Notes under the pieces: model-generated | What the model was told of the DNA's origin: nothing | What the model saw: only the letters and a program-made list of their open reading frames with translations | The model's database searches: none | From: Pseudogracilibacillus auburnensis | Lineage (GTDB): Bacteria > Bacillota > Bacilli > Bacillales > Amphibacillaceae | Length of the DNA stretch: 64,000 bases | Assembly (NCBI RefSeq): GCF_003201975.1 | Contig: NZ_QJJQ01000020.1 | Location: 20,838-84,837 of the forward strand | Direction of reading: 5' to 3' | Part shown: positions 8,214-17,196 of the stretch, one piece after another | Layout: each line of letters starts with the position of its first letter | Numbering within the stretch: the first letter of the stretch is position 1 | Program-made: the position numbers and the translations under genes

Positions 8214-8528
8214 AACGATTCCTCCTTAGTTGAAAGGCTTTTACCAATAAGCTATTCAACTTTGTAAACATGTGTGCTTACCTATCCCATCTTTTCCATC
8301 GCTGGAACGACCGCTAACACGTTGTTGAATTTAAAAGTACGGCTTTTGTTTACCAAATAACAATATACAGTAAGGTGACTGAGGCTAATTTTGGGGCTAA
8401 CCATCAAGTGTCATTCCAAAACATTGATATATCAATCTTTAAGTGAGATTAATTTAACGGTCATAATATTTTCTCTAGTAAACTATGATATAATACAAGG
8501 GATAATTATATTGTAAAGGATGACTCTG
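8214..8528. other. Spacer with yslB promoter
   Basis: This spacer between the hydrolase and yslB holds the second copy of the 24-bp repeat. Directly after it comes an extended -10 element, TGATATAAT (8486-8494), that should drive yslB. The rest shows no gene. Confidence 0.5.
8462..8485 (+). repeat. 24-bp direct repeat, right copy
   Basis: Exact copy of 7121-7144. Here it forms the upstream part of the probable yslB promoter, so this is likely the ancestral position and the left copy a by-product of the insertion or duplication. Confidence 0.85.
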
Positions 8529-8960
8529 ATGGAAAATAAGTTAATTTCCCTCGCAACGATTGATGAATTCTCATCGGAAACAATCGGACAAGACATAATC
8601 AGATATGTAAGTTTACCCCAATTTTTAGGGCATGAAAAAGATACTTTATTATATTTTATTGGACGGAACCTTGCCCGAAGTATACATATTGAAACAATCG
8701 ATGATATTTTTTATCTGTTTGGAAAATTTCGGTGGGGTAACCTTGAATTGATTAAAGAAAAAAAGAATAATATTACCTTTCACTTAATGTCCGATGATGT
8801 TGTTCATCGTCTTGAAACTCCAATTGATACTGATTTTCGCTTAGAAGCGGGCTTCATTGCTGAATCAATTCAAGCAATAAAAGGAAGACCATGTGAGTGT
8901 ACAGAAACAATCAATGAACGTCTGTACCGTATTTCGTTTAAAGTATTTTTTACAGATTGA
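8529..8960 (+). CDS. yslB: YslB-like protein (DUF2507)
   Basis: A 143-residue cytoplasmic protein of unknown function. It matches the YslB family in DIIRYVSLPQFLGHEKDTLLYFIGRNLAR and FRLEAGFIAESIQ. The DUF2507 fold resembles small ligand-binding (V4R-like) domains, but no ligand is known. The ATG at 8529 is preferred over 8520, because AAAGG directly abuts the first and lies nine bases from the second. It converges on uvrC and shares the hairpin between them. Its position between uvrC and the sdh operon is the usual one in Bacilli. Confidence 0.85.
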   Translation: MENKLISLATIDEFSSETIGQDIIRYVSLPQFLGHEKDTLLYFIGRNLARSIHIETIDDIFYLFGKFRWGNLELIKEKKNNITFHLMSDDVVHRLETPIDTDFRLEAGFIAESIQAIKGRPCECTETINERLYRISFKVFFTD

Positions 8961-9027
8961 AAAATTGGCTCCAATGTATCCCAGCCCAAAAAGAATCACT
9001 GACCATTCACCATTAATAGAGGTAAGC

Positions 9028-9063
9028 AAAAATCTCCCTATGATGAATCGTACTAGGGAGATT
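9028..9063 (-). terminator. Bidirectional terminator between yslB and uvrC
   Basis: A stem AATCTCCCTA / TAGGGAGATT with a 13-base loop overlaps the uvrC stop codon and is followed by a T-run on the minus strand. It is usable from the yslB side as well. Confidence 0.75.
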
Positions 9064-10852
9064 ATTCTTCTTCGCTCTTCTCTTCATTTAACGTTAACAA
9101 TACTTGTTCAGCAACATTTTTCGGAATACCTAACGTTGTAATATCTTCCATTTCCGCATTTTTTATCTCTTCTATCGATTTAAAATGGGATAACAATAAC
9201 TTCCTTCTTTTAGCCCCGACACCTGGTATTTTATCTAGTTCAGACTGAATTAGTCCTTTGCCACGCAATTGTCGATGGAAAGTAATGGCAAATCGGTGTA
9301 CCTCTTCCTGAATTCTTTGTACTAAGTAAAATTCATTTGAACGTCTTTCAAGTGGTACGATTGCTGGAGGATCACCATATAATAGTTCACCAGTTTTATG
9401 TTTGTCATCTTTAACTAATCCACATAACGGGACAGATAACCCTAATTCATTTTCCAATACATCCCTAGCTGCCGACATTTGTCCTTTCCCGCCGTCAACT
9501 ATGATTAAATCTGGAAGTGGCAACTTTTCAGTAAGTACTCGCTTATAGCGTCTCCGAACTACTTCACGCATCGTTTCATAATCATCAGGCCCTTCCACTT
9601 GCCTAATTTTATATTTTCGATATTCATTTTTATTTGCCCGCCCGTCAATAAATACGACCATTGCTGAAACTGGATCAGCGCCTTGAATATTAGAATTATC
9701 AAACGCTTCAATTCGAAATGGTGTATCAATATAAAGGATTTCACCTAATCGCTCTACTGATTTAATCGTTCTTTCTTCATCAAGTTCAATAAGCGAAAAT
9801 CGTTCTTCTAAAGCGATTCTAGCATTTTTCTCGGCAAGTTCGACTAATTCCTTTTTACGTCCTCTAAATGGGGTATGAACATCGATTTCTAATAGACCCT
9901 GTATTAATTTTGCATCTGTCCCAATTGGAACAAGCACTTGTTTTGGTTTTAAATTTCGTTGGTGTAAGTAAAATTGACCAATATAAGTAATAAACGCATC
10001 TTTTGCCTCATTGAAAAATGGAAAAATCGATACATCCCTCTCCAGCAGCTTTCCTTGTCTTACATAGAATACTTGAATACACATCCAGCCTTTATTGTAA
10101 CTATATCCGAAAATATCAATATTAATATTTTCATTTAATGTCACTTTTTGCTGCTCCATGACAGCTTCAATATGTGTTATTTGATCACGCAGTTCTTGCG
10201 CCCGTTCAAAATTTAATTCATCGCTTGCAGCTAACATCTTCTCTTGTAAATCTTTTTTTATCACTTTGTATCCACCGTGTAAAAAACTAGTTACTTCTTG
10301 CACGATCGTATCATAGGTTTCTTTCGGAACTGGTATTTCACTACATGCCAAACATTGATCCATATGATAATATAGACAAAAACGGCCAGGTGGATTATTA
10401 CACTTTCGAAGCGGATACATTCGATCTAATAACTTTTTTGTTTCTCGAGCCGCGATGACATTTGTATACGGCCCAAAATATTTCCCACCGTCTTTTTTCA
10501 CTTTTCTCGTAATTAAAAGTTGAGGATGACGCTCATTTGTTATTTTTAAATACGGGTAGCTTTTGTCATCTTTTAACATGACATTATATTTGGGATCATA
10601 TTTTTTAATCAAATTCATTTCTAAAATAAGGGCATCAATTTCCGATGAGGTGACAATATATTCAAAATCGGTAATTTCCATTACAAGTCTTTGTGTTTTT
10701 TGGTCATTATTTCCTTTAAAATAAGATCGTACTCTGTTACGAAGTGCTTTTGATTTGCCGACATATATAACAGTACCATGTTTGTCTTTCATCAAATAAC
10801 AGCCAGGTTTTGTCGGTAATACTTTTAATTTTTCTAGAATGGAAACATCCAT
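9062..10852 (-). CDS. uvrC: Excinuclease ABC subunit C
   Basis: A 596-residue UvrC, the nuclease that makes both incisions in nucleotide excision repair after UvrA and UvrB have marked the lesion. The N-terminal GIY-YIG nuclease is at about 13-95 ([18 protein letters not shown]). The UvrB-interacting UVR motif is at about 200-235. The RNase H-like 5' nuclease domain includes [21 protein letters not shown]. Tandem helix-hairpin-helix motifs lie at the C-terminus ([19 protein letters not shown]). The length is that of the family. The start has GGGGGAG seven bases upstream. The trxA-uvrC order is the Bacillus one. Confidence 0.97.
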   Translation of the reverse strand: MDVSILEKLKVLPTKPGCYLMKDKHGTVIYVGKSKALRNRVRSYFKGNNDQKTQRLVMEITDFEYIVTSSEIDALILEMNLIKKYDPKYNVMLKDDKSYPYLKITNERHPQLLITRKVKKDGGKYFGPYTNVIAARETKKLLDRMYPLRKCNNPPGRFCLYYHMDQCLACSEIPVPKETYDTIVQEVTSFLHGGYKVIKKDLQEKMLAASDELNFERAQELRDQITHIEAVMEQQKVTLNENINIDIFGYSYNKGWMCIQVFYVRQGKLLERDVSIFPFFNEAKDAFITYIGQFYLHQRNLKPKQVLVPIGTDAKLIQGLLEIDVHTPFRGRKKELVELAEKNARIALEERFSLIELDEERTIKSVERLGEILYIDTPFRIEAFDNSNIQGADPVSAMVVFIDGRANKNEYRKYKIRQVEGPDDYETMREVVRRRYKRVLTEKLPLPDLIIVDGGKGQMSAARDVLENELGLSVPLCGLVKDDKHKTGELLYGDPPAIVPLERRSNEFYLVQRIQEEVHRFAITFHRQLRGKGLIQSELDKIPGVGAKRRKLLLSHFKSIEEIKNAEMEDITTLGIPKNVAEQVLLTLNEEKSEEE

Positions 10853-10892
10853 CGTATTTCTCCCCCATATAGAAAAGGTCTAAACTAAAGAT

Positions 10893-10925
10893 AATCCCTT
10901 GACTCCTAATGAGTGTCAAGGGATT
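10893..10925 (-). terminator. Terminator after trxA
   Basis: An 11-bp stem AATCCCTTGAC / GTCAAGGGATT with an 11-base loop and a moderately T-rich tail lies between trxA and uvrC. Confidence 0.65.
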
Positions 10926-10952
10926 CGTTGTAAAACTAATTTCTATGTTTAC

Positions 10953-11267
10953 TTATGCATGCTTATTAACTAATTCTGCTAATGCATCTTTCGGTTGGAA
11001 ACCAACAACTTGGTCAACAACGTTTCCATCTTTAATTAAAAGTAAAGTTGGGATACTCATTACACCGTATTTACCAGCAGTTTCTTGATTATCATCAACG
11101 TTTAGTTTAACGATTTTAACTGTATCACCTAGATCTCCATCAAGCTCTTCTAATACAGGAGCAATCATTTTACATGGTCCACACCATGGTGCCCAAAAGT
11201 CAACAAGGACAAGACCTTCAGCTGTTTCTTGTGCGAAATTTTGATCTGTTACATCTACAATTGCCAT
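10953..11267 (-). CDS. trxA: Thioredoxin
   Basis: A 104-residue thioredoxin with the active site WCGPC at 28-32, the cis-proline turn SIPTLLL and the usual VDFWAPW lead-in. It reduces protein disulfides in the cytoplasm and is itself reduced by thioredoxin reductase. The ATG at 11267 has GGAGGAATTGTA before it; an in-frame ATG six codons upstream overlaps that site. It stands between terminators, so it is probably transcribed alone. It lies next to etfA, as in B. subtilis. Confidence 0.97.
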   Translation of the reverse strand: MAIVDVTDQNFAQETAEGLVLVDFWAPWCGPCKMIAPVLEELDGDLGDTVKIVKLNVDDNQETAGKYGVMSIPTLLLIKDGNVVDQVVGFQPKDALAELVNKHA

Positions 11268-11393
11268 TACAATTCCTCCATTCAATCTTGGTTAATTCTG
11301 TTACGATTATAACACCGTTAGTTTTTGCTTGCTAGTAGTTTGCTTGGGAATACTCATTAAACCAATCAAGTTTCTACTTATGTTCATAATATG

Positions 11394-11429
11394 GAGAAAA
11401 TCTGACTAAATATACGGTCAGATTTTCTT
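11394..11429 (-). terminator. Terminator after etfA
   Basis: An inverted repeat GAAAATCTGAC / GTCAGATTTTC with an 11-base loop lies ten bases beyond etfA and ends the leftward fadR-fadB-etfB-etfA transcript. Confidence 0.8.
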
Positions 11430-11438
11430 TTGGTCCTA

Positions 11439-12413
11439 TCATGATTGTTGTTGTTTGATTTCTTCAATTAATTGTGGAACAACTTCAAATAAATCACCAA
11501 CAATGCCATAATCAGCGATATTAAATATATTTGCTTCAGGGTCTTTATTAATGGCGACGATTACTTTTGAGTTGGACATTCCTGCTAAATGTTGGATCGC
11601 ACCTGAAATTCCAACTGCGATATATAAATCCGGTGTAATAACTTTCCCTGTTTGCCCAATTTGTAACGAGTAATCGCAGTATTCTGCATCACACGCACCT
11701 CGAGAAGCTCCTACTGCACCACCAAGTAGCTCTGCTAACTCATATAACGGGTTAAAACCTTCCGCACTTTTCACACCACGTCCCCCAGCAATAACGACAT
11801 TTGCTTCTGACATGTCAACCCCTTCAGATTGTTTACGTAATACTTCTTTAATAATGGTGCGTAAATCTTTCACTTCAATGTCCTTCACTTCGATCTCACC
11901 AGTACGTGAATCATCTTTTTCTAGCATCGCAATATTATTCGGTCGTACTGTCGCAAACACAATGCCCTCTTTTATCACTTTTTTCTCAAAAGCTTTACCT
12001 GAATAGATTGGTCTTGTAAAGACGGCTTGATCCCCATCTAAATCAATATCTGTCGCATCAGAGATAAGTCCAATTTCTAAACGACTAGCAATTTTCGGAG
12101 TTAAATCTTTCCCAATTGCTGTATGTCCCATCACAATTCCATAAGGTGACTCCTCATCAATCACTTGTAAAACAACTTGACCATATCCTTCTGATGTATA
12201 ATGTTTCAAATGATCATGGGTCACTGTAATCGCCCGATCGGCTCCGTAAGAAATCATTTCCTGTGCTTGGTCTTCTAATGATCCATCACTGAGTAGAAGT
12301 GCGATTACTTCGGCATCTTCTTTTATTTTCCTTGCAGCAGCAATTGCTTCAAAACTTACATTCCTGAGAGCACCATCTCTTGATTCACCAATTACTAAAA
12401 TTTTATCGCTCAT
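11439..12413 (-). CDS. etfA: Electron transfer flavoprotein alpha subunit
   Basis: A 324-residue ETF alpha subunit. With EtfB it takes electrons from acyl-CoA dehydrogenases in beta-oxidation. The C-terminal FAD-binding domain (about 200-310) carries GASRGACDAEY, SLQIGQTGKVITPDLYIAVGISG and NKDPEANIFNIADYGIVGD, the family's FAD loop. It follows etfB by about 30 bases with AAAGGAG upstream. It is the last gene of the fadR-fadB-etfB-etfA operon. Confidence 0.96.
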   Translation of the reverse strand: MSDKILVIGESRDGALRNVSFEAIAAARKIKEDAEVIALLLSDGSLEDQAQEMISYGADRAITVTHDHLKHYTSEGYGQVVLQVIDEESPYGIVMGHTAIGKDLTPKIASRLEIGLISDATDIDLDGDQAVFTRPIYSGKAFEKKVIKEGIVFATVRPNNIAMLEKDDSRTGEIEVKDIEVKDLRTIIKEVLRKQSEGVDMSEANVVIAGGRGVKSAEGFNPLYELAELLGGAVGASRGACDAEYCDYSLQIGQTGKVITPDLYIAVGISGAIQHLAGMSNSKVIVAINKDPEANIFNIADYGIVGDLFEVVPQLIEEIKQQQS

Positions 12414-12442
12414 GTGTCTTTACTCCTTTCTCGTTCTCCAAA

Positions 12443-13216
12443 TTACAGTACTTTCGCTTCGTTTTTTAATAAAGAAACCAATTCTTTCACCTGTTCAGAT
12501 ATATCTCCCTCTAACACACGACCTGCTTGTTTCTCAGGCGGTAAGAAAATATCGACTGTTTCTGTTTTCGGCTCTAAATCATCTTCATCTAAATCTAAAT
12601 CATCAATTTCTAGTTCATCTAATGGCTTTTTCTTCGCCTTCATAATACCAGGTAAAGATGGATATCTCGGATCATTTAGTCCTTGCTGACACGTAACGAG
12701 TAAAGGTAAATCGGCGTCAATTTTCTCAACGTCTCCTTCAACGTCTTTTTCAATATGTGCTGTACCATCTTCAATCTCTAAACCGACAATTGTTGTCACA
12801 TAAGGTATATCAAGTCTTTCCGCTAAACGGGGACCTACTTGCCCGCTTGCTTCATCAATTGCAACATTTCCTGCTAAAATTAAATCTACTTCTTTATCTT
12901 CAAAAAACTTCTCCAAAATTTTAACTGTTGTAAACTGATCTCCCTCTTCTAAATCATCTTCTGTATTAATTAGTACAGCTTTATCCGCACCCATAGCGAG
13001 AGCCGTTCGTAGTTGTTTTTCTGAATCTTCATCCCCTATCGTGACAACTGTCACTTCCCCACCATGCTCATCACGTTGGACAATCGCTTCTTCTACTGCA
13101 TATTCATCGTATGGGTTAATGATAAATTCCGCACTATCATCCTCGATCTCGCCATCTGTTACAACAATTTTATCTTCTGTATCAAAAGTTCTTTTAAGTA
13201 AAACGTAAATATTCAT
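12443..13216 (-). CDS. etfB: Electron transfer flavoprotein beta subunit
   Basis: A 257-residue ETF beta subunit, with MNIYVLLKRTFDTEDKI at the start and the AMP-binding/recognition region around DLILAGNVAIDEASGQVGPRLAERL. It ends in a C-terminal arm that embraces EtfA. GGGAGGAATTAGC precedes the ATG. Its place between fadB and etfA matches the fatty-acid degradation operon of B. subtilis. Confidence 0.96.
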   Translation of the reverse strand: MNIYVLLKRTFDTEDKIVVTDGEIEDDSAEFIINPYDEYAVEEAIVQRDEHGGEVTVVTIGDEDSEKQLRTALAMGADKAVLINTEDDLEEGDQFTTVKILEKFFEDKEVDLILAGNVAIDEASGQVGPRLAERLDIPYVTTIVGLEIEDGTAHIEKDVEGDVEKIDADLPLLVTCQQGLNDPRYPSLPGIMKAKKKPLDELEIDDLDLDEDDLEPKTETVDIFLPPEKQAGRVLEGDISEQVKELVSLLKNEAKVL

Positions 13217-13250
13217 GCTAATTCCTCCCTAACCTAAATTATATGGCTCA

Positions 13251-14024
13251 TCATTTATCTGTAAAATTAGCTTTTCTTTTTTCAATAAAAGCTTGAATGC
13301 CTTCCGTTGCATCTTCATTTCCAAAAACTTCTCCAAATGCTCTCGCTTCCGCTTTGACACCTTCTGCAAATGTGGAGTTTTTCGTGTAAGGAATTAACTC
13401 CATTATTTTCGTAATCGTCGGCTTACTTTTTGCGACTATTTTTGTAGCTAATTGTTCCGCAGTAGAAAATAGTTCATCCTCACCTACGACCCGATTAGCT
13501 AAACCGATTGCCGCCGCTTCTTCTCCGCTAATTGCATCCCCAGTTAAAATTAATTCATATGATTTTGCATTTCCAACAAGCTGCGGTAAACGTTGTGTTC
13601 CCGCAAAGCCCGGAATGATTCCTAACGTTAATTCTGGTAATCCCAATTTTGCAGTCTCACTGACAATTCTGATATGACAGGCCATTGCAAGCTCCAATCC
13701 ACCTCCAAGTGCTGCGCCATGAATTGCCGCAATGATGGGAATTGGAAAATTTTCCATACGATCAAATAACGCTTGCCCTTTTCTCGCTAATGATTCGTAA
13801 TCGGATGCTTTTTGTAAAGAAGTAAATTCCTTTATATCAGCACCTGCTGAAAAAAATCTTCCTTCCCCTTTTAAAATAATGGCTTTTACCTTATCATTTG
13901 ACTCAATGATAGTTAGCTGGTGATCAAGATCCTTTAGTAAGGTAGTTGATAACGCATTGGCTGGTGGACTACTAATGGAAAGTGTTGCAATATGATTCTG
14001 CACTTGAAGAGATAACGTACTCAC
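13251..14024 (-). CDS. fadB: Enoyl-CoA hydratase/isomerase family protein
   Basis: A 257-residue crotonase-fold enzyme. The CoA-binding/oxyanion loop RFFSAGADIKEF is near 60-70 and HGAALGGGLELAMA near 104-118. The two candidate catalytic glutamates lie in GGGLELA and LGLPELTLGIIPGFAGTQRL. It hydrates 2-enoyl-CoA in beta-oxidation and corresponds to FadB (YsiB) of B. subtilis by position. It starts at a GTG with AAAGGAGG six bases upstream. It lies between fadR and etfB, in one operon. Confidence 0.93.
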   Translation of the reverse strand: MSTLSLQVQNHIATLSISSPPANALSTTLLKDLDHQLTIIESNDKVKAIILKGEGRFFSAGADIKEFTSLQKASDYESLARKGQALFDRMENFPIPIIAAIHGAALGGGLELAMACHIRIVSETAKLGLPELTLGIIPGFAGTQRLPQLVGNAKSYELILTGDAISGEEAAAIGLANRVVGEDELFSTAEQLATKIVAKSKPTITKIMELIPYTKNSTFAEGVKAEARAFGEVFGNEDATEGIQAFIEKRKANFTDK

Positions 14025-14080
14025 TGTATTCCTCCTTTAGTTTTGTAATCCTAAAAATATATATAAATGGAACATACAAA

Positions 14081-14662
14081 CTATTTAAAAAAGCCTTTCG
14101 TTAACAATTGATGCACTTCTTCCGCTTGATCAATTAATGGATAACGTTGCGATTTCATCACCCATGTTGTTACCGTTTCATCTAATGTTCCAAAAATCAT
14201 TTGCCGAATTAATTGCGGATTAATATCTGTTTGAATGTCATTTTCTTCTAAACCTTGTTTTATAATCGAGTCAATCACATTTAAATATGATTTTAACACT
14301 TTATTTATTTCCGCTCTTAACTCTGGCTTCGATTGTCTTAATTCCAATTGCGTTACTATTGCTAAATAAGGCGATTCAGAAAGCTGTTTGTAATGCATTT
14401 GAATAAATGTTAACAATTTTTCTTTTGCAGTTTCTTTTTCACTAATTGCCTTCACTGTTTTATCGATGAAATGACCCATTTTCTCTTTAAATACGGATAT
14501 TAAAATATCTTCTTTGTTTTTAAAGTATAAATAGATCGTCCCATCCGCTACATTCGCTTTTTTAGCTATTTTTGAAACTTGGGAAGCATGGTATCCGTTT
14601 TCAGCGATCACTTCTACTGCTGCTTCGATAATTTGTCTATATTTTGGTCTATCCTTATTCAA
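14081..14662 (-). CDS. fadR: Fatty-acid degradation repressor, TetR family
   Basis: A 193-residue TetR-type repressor. RPKYRQIIEAAVEVIAENGYH and the helix-turn-helix SKIAKKANVADGTIYLYFKNKEDIL are nearly those of B. subtilis FadR (YsiA). The ligand domain keeps AIVTQLELRQS and QMIFGTLDETVTTWVM. FadR represses beta-oxidation genes and is released by long-chain acyl-CoA. The TTG at 14662 is preferred: AGGGGAG lies just before it and family members begin at NKDRPKY-like residues. The ATG at 14683 is an alternative. Its promoter overlaps a FadR box, so it is autoregulated. A 21-bp tandem repeat fills its leader. Confidence 0.93.
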   Translation of the reverse strand: MNKDRPKYRQIIEAAVEVIAENGYHASQVSKIAKKANVADGTIYLYFKNKEDILISVFKEKMGHFIDKTVKAISEKETAKEKLLTFIQMHYKQLSESPYLAIVTQLELRQSKPELRAEINKVLKSYLNVIDSIIKQGLEENDIQTDINPQLIRQMIFGTLDETVTTWVMKSQRYPLIDQAEEVHQLLTKGFFK

Positions 14663-14673
14663 TAAACTCCCCT

Positions 14674-14799
14674 CGCTTTTCATATGGCACATCCCATGAT
14701 AATATGGGGCTTCTTCACGGTAATATGGCGCTGCTCCATGATTTTATGGTGATTCTCCGCGATGATATGGCGCTCTTCCACATTATATTACGATTCAAA
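14674..14799 (-). repeat. 21-bp imperfect tandem repeat in fadR leader
   Basis: Six consecutive 21-base units (starting at 14674, 14695, 14716, 14737, 14758 and 14779) share an ATATGG core at the same place. The four central ones are best conserved (for example CATGATAATATGGGGCTTCT and the next unit CACGGTAATATGGCGCTGCT). The period is a multiple of three, so the plus strand reads as heptad peptide repeats, but there is no ribosome binding site. The block lies in the presumed 5' untranslated leader of the fadR transcript. Confidence 0.7.
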
Positions 14800-14854
14800 A
14801 ACTTACCTAATTGCTTCTTCATTCTTATGAAACATAATAGCCTGTTCGAAAAAA

Positions 14855-14915
14855 ATTACTTATGAATGATCAATCATTCATAAGTAATTGTAGCGTTTTC
14901 ATATCCCAAAGTCAA
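14855..14915 (-). promoter_or_regulatory. fadR promoter with FadR operator
   Basis: On the minus strand a TTGACT (14915-14910) is separated by 17 bases from TACAAT (14892-14887). Overlapping the -10 and start region is a 36-base inverted repeat (14855-14890) whose core TGAATGATCAATCATTCA (14863-14880) fits the FadR box. This makes fadR-fadB-etfBA an autoregulated unit separate from lcfA. Confidence 0.85.
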
Positions 14916-15085
14916 TAATAAAACTTACCGCACTGATGAGCAGTTAGGTATAGGCAAAATTGTACCAATCCATTCATTGAAATAGTCCAAAAGAAAAACT
15001 TGCCAGATGACAAGTCATTTGTACAACATTGGGTATGTTGCTAATATGCTCATCTTTTTTTTCAAGGAATGACTGTACTAATTTT

Positions 15086-16783
15086 TTAATTTACTTGTTT
15101 ATCTTTTTCTAATTCTGCAACTGACTCTTCTATTAATTGTCTTTTCAACACTTTACCGACAATTGTTTTCGGTAGTTCATCTCGAAACTCATAAATACGC
15201 GGGACTTTATATGCAGCTAGATTTTTACGACAATAACGGTTTAATTGCTGCTCATCTAATTTTTGCCCTTTTTTCGGAACGATGATCGCCTTCACCGTTT
15301 CACCCCGATATGGATCAGGTACACCAATTACCGCTGCTTCTTGGATTTCAGTATGTTCAAATAGGACTTCTTCTACTTCACGAGGATAAATATTAAATCC
15401 TCCTGCAATAATCATATCAGATTTCCGGTCAACAACATAGAAATAACCATCTTCATCCATGCGCCCCATATCACCTGTTAATAACCAACCATCTTTTAAA
15501 GACTTATTCGTATCTTCTTCTCGATTCCAATAGCCTTTCATTACTTGTGGGCCTTTTACAGCAATCTCACCCACTTCACCTAGTGGAAGCTCTTCTGTTG
15601 TTCCTTCTTTGACGATCATTGCATCCGTATCTGGCCAAGGAACTCCGATACTTCCATTGATTCTCTTATCCCAAATAAAATTTGCATGTGTAACGGGAGC
15701 GGTTTCAGTTAGTCCATATCCTTCTACTAACCTTCCACCAGTTATTTTTTCAAATTGATCTTGTACCTCAATTGGTAATGCCGCAGATCCACTAATACAA
15801 GCTTCGACCGAGGATAAATCGTACTTTTTTAAATTGGGATGATTTAATAGCCCAATATAAATTGTCGGCGCACCAGGAAATAACGTTGGTTTCAACTTCT
15901 GAATTGTTTTTAACACTTGTTCAGGATCAAATTTCGGCAGTAGAATCATTTTAGAGCCAAACATAATGGATAGATTCATCACTGTCGTCATCCCATAAAC
16001 ATGGAAAAATGGAAGCACGCCTAAGACTATTTCTTTATTTTCTTCTAACTTATACATCCAAGCAGTACACATTTGAACATTCGAAACTAAATTATAATGC
16101 GTTAACATTACACCCTTTGGTTTTCCTGTCGTTCCACCCGTATACTGGAGTAAAGCTAAATCTTCTTTTGGATCAATGTCGATTTCTGTAAAATATTCGG
16201 AACCGCTTTCAATAATATTTTTCCAAATATGTGTATCATCTGTTTCCTCTACTTTAACGACTATATTGTACTGCTTTTTCTGGATAAAAGGATAAATGAT
16301 ATTTTTCGGAAAAGGTAAATAATCACTCACTTTTGTCACGATCGCATGTTCAAGATCTGTTTCATCTCGGACATTGGAAACCCTCGGTAAAAGGATATCT
16401 AAACAAACAATAAACTTAGCACCTGAATCTTTCAGTTGATACTTTAGCTCCCTCTCTGTAAATAAAGGGTTTACTTGTACAACAACACCACCAGCGAGCA
16501 TTGCTCCAAAATAAGTAACAACTGTTTGCGGACAGTTGGGTAGCATACTTGCAACACGATCACCTTTTTTCAACCCTTTGGACTGAAAAAAGTGTGCCAT
16601 TTTCTTAGCCTCTACTAACAATTCACCGAAAGAAATTTCTTTTCCCATAAAATGAAGCGCTTTCTTTTCTTTGTACCTGTCCCCACTCTCTAATAAAAAA
16701 CGGTAAAGTGGTTTTTCGTCATAATCAATTGACTTCGGTATCTCAGGCGGATAATGTTGTAGCCAAGGCCTCCTGTTATCCAT
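15086..16783 (-). CDS. lcfA: Long-chain fatty acid-CoA ligase
   Basis: A 565-residue acyl-activating enzyme that converts fatty acid, ATP and CoA to acyl-CoA at the membrane face. Motifs in order: the P-loop-like LLQYTGGTTGKPKGVMLTH (about 212-230), the acyl-tunnel segment, VEGYGLTETAPVTH, GWLLTGDMGRMDEDGYFYVVDRKSDMII with the conserved Asp and Arg, and the C-terminal lysine in PKTIVGKVLKRQL. The start has AAGGGGGA before it. In B. subtilis it is co-transcribed with fadR; here a separate fadR promoter intervenes. Confidence 0.95.
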   Translation of the reverse strand: MDNRRPWLQHYPPEIPKSIDYDEKPLYRFLLESGDRYKEKKALHFMGKEISFGELLVEAKKMAHFFQSKGLKKGDRVASMLPNCPQTVVTYFGAMLAGGVVVQVNPLFTERELKYQLKDSGAKFIVCLDILLPRVSNVRDETDLEHAIVTKVSDYLPFPKNIIYPFIQKKQYNIVVKVEETDDTHIWKNIIESGSEYFTEIDIDPKEDLALLQYTGGTTGKPKGVMLTHYNLVSNVQMCTAWMYKLEENKEIVLGVLPFFHVYGMTTVMNLSIMFGSKMILLPKFDPEQVLKTIQKLKPTLFPGAPTIYIGLLNHPNLKKYDLSSVEACISGSAALPIEVQDQFEKITGGRLVEGYGLTETAPVTHANFIWDKRINGSIGVPWPDTDAMIVKEGTTEELPLGEVGEIAVKGPQVMKGYWNREEDTNKSLKDGWLLTGDMGRMDEDGYFYVVDRKSDMIIAGGFNIYPREVEEVLFEHTEIQEAAVIGVPDPYRGETVKAIIVPKKGQKLDEQQLNRYCRKNLAAYKVPRIYEFRDELPKTIVGKVLKRQLIEESVAELEKDKQVN

Positions 16784-16814
16784 TTTACATCCCCCTTATA
16801 AAGTTTTATATCTA

Positions 16815-16840
16815 TTTTAAATAAGCATACTTATTTAAAA
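16815..16840 (-). promoter_or_regulatory. Inverted repeat upstream of lcfA
   Basis: A perfect 11-bp inverted repeat (TTTTAAATAAG, CATA, CTTATTTAAAA) lies 32 bases before the lcfA start codon. It does not fit the FadR box. It could be an operator or simply AT-rich promoter DNA. Confidence 0.4.
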
Positions 16841-16956
16841 TATAAACTCTAACATTTGACAAGCTGTAGGGTCTAAAGATGTAGTTGTGTGAGATAAAGG
16901 TAGTGTGTGAGTAGGTAGATATCATGCAGTTATCCTTTTCTCTAAAAATTGCCCAA

Positions 16957-17043
16957 TTAATTTAACAACCAATAAGCGACACCTACTATTAAAAATACTA
17001 CTGCTACAGAGATTAAAATTTTTGCTAGTTTATCTAATACCAT
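16957..17043 (-). CDS. Very small membrane peptide, 28 residues
   Basis: The frame begins at ATG 17043 with GGAGGAGAACAAA before it, an excellent ribosome binding site. It encodes a short charged head (MVLDKLAK), then one transmembrane helix (ILISVAVVFLIVGVAYWLLN). It sits between mutS2 and lcfA, where B. subtilis has yshE, but it is much shorter than YshE and is not obviously related. The role is unknown. Confidence 0.6.
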   Translation of the reverse strand: MVLDKLAKILISVAVVFLIVGVAYWLLN

Positions 17044-17196
17044 TTTGTTCTCCTCCATTATGAGAAAAAGCCTATCAAAAGGTGAGTTTCTCAAATTCTA
17101 CCATATAATGAATGGCAATTCAATTGTATAATGAATACTTGTTCAATTTTTGTCGAAATTGCCAAATTAAACAAGTATCCATTTTTCACAGGACGT

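Noticed and set aside
14674..14799. CRISPR array
   Set aside because: The repeat has a 21-base period with no spacers between units and drifting copies, so it is a tandem repeat.
14644..14865. 73-residue plus-strand frame with heptad repeats
   Set aside because: The repeating peptide is a consequence of the 21-bp DNA repeat. There is no ribosome binding site, and the region is the leader of fadR on the other strand.
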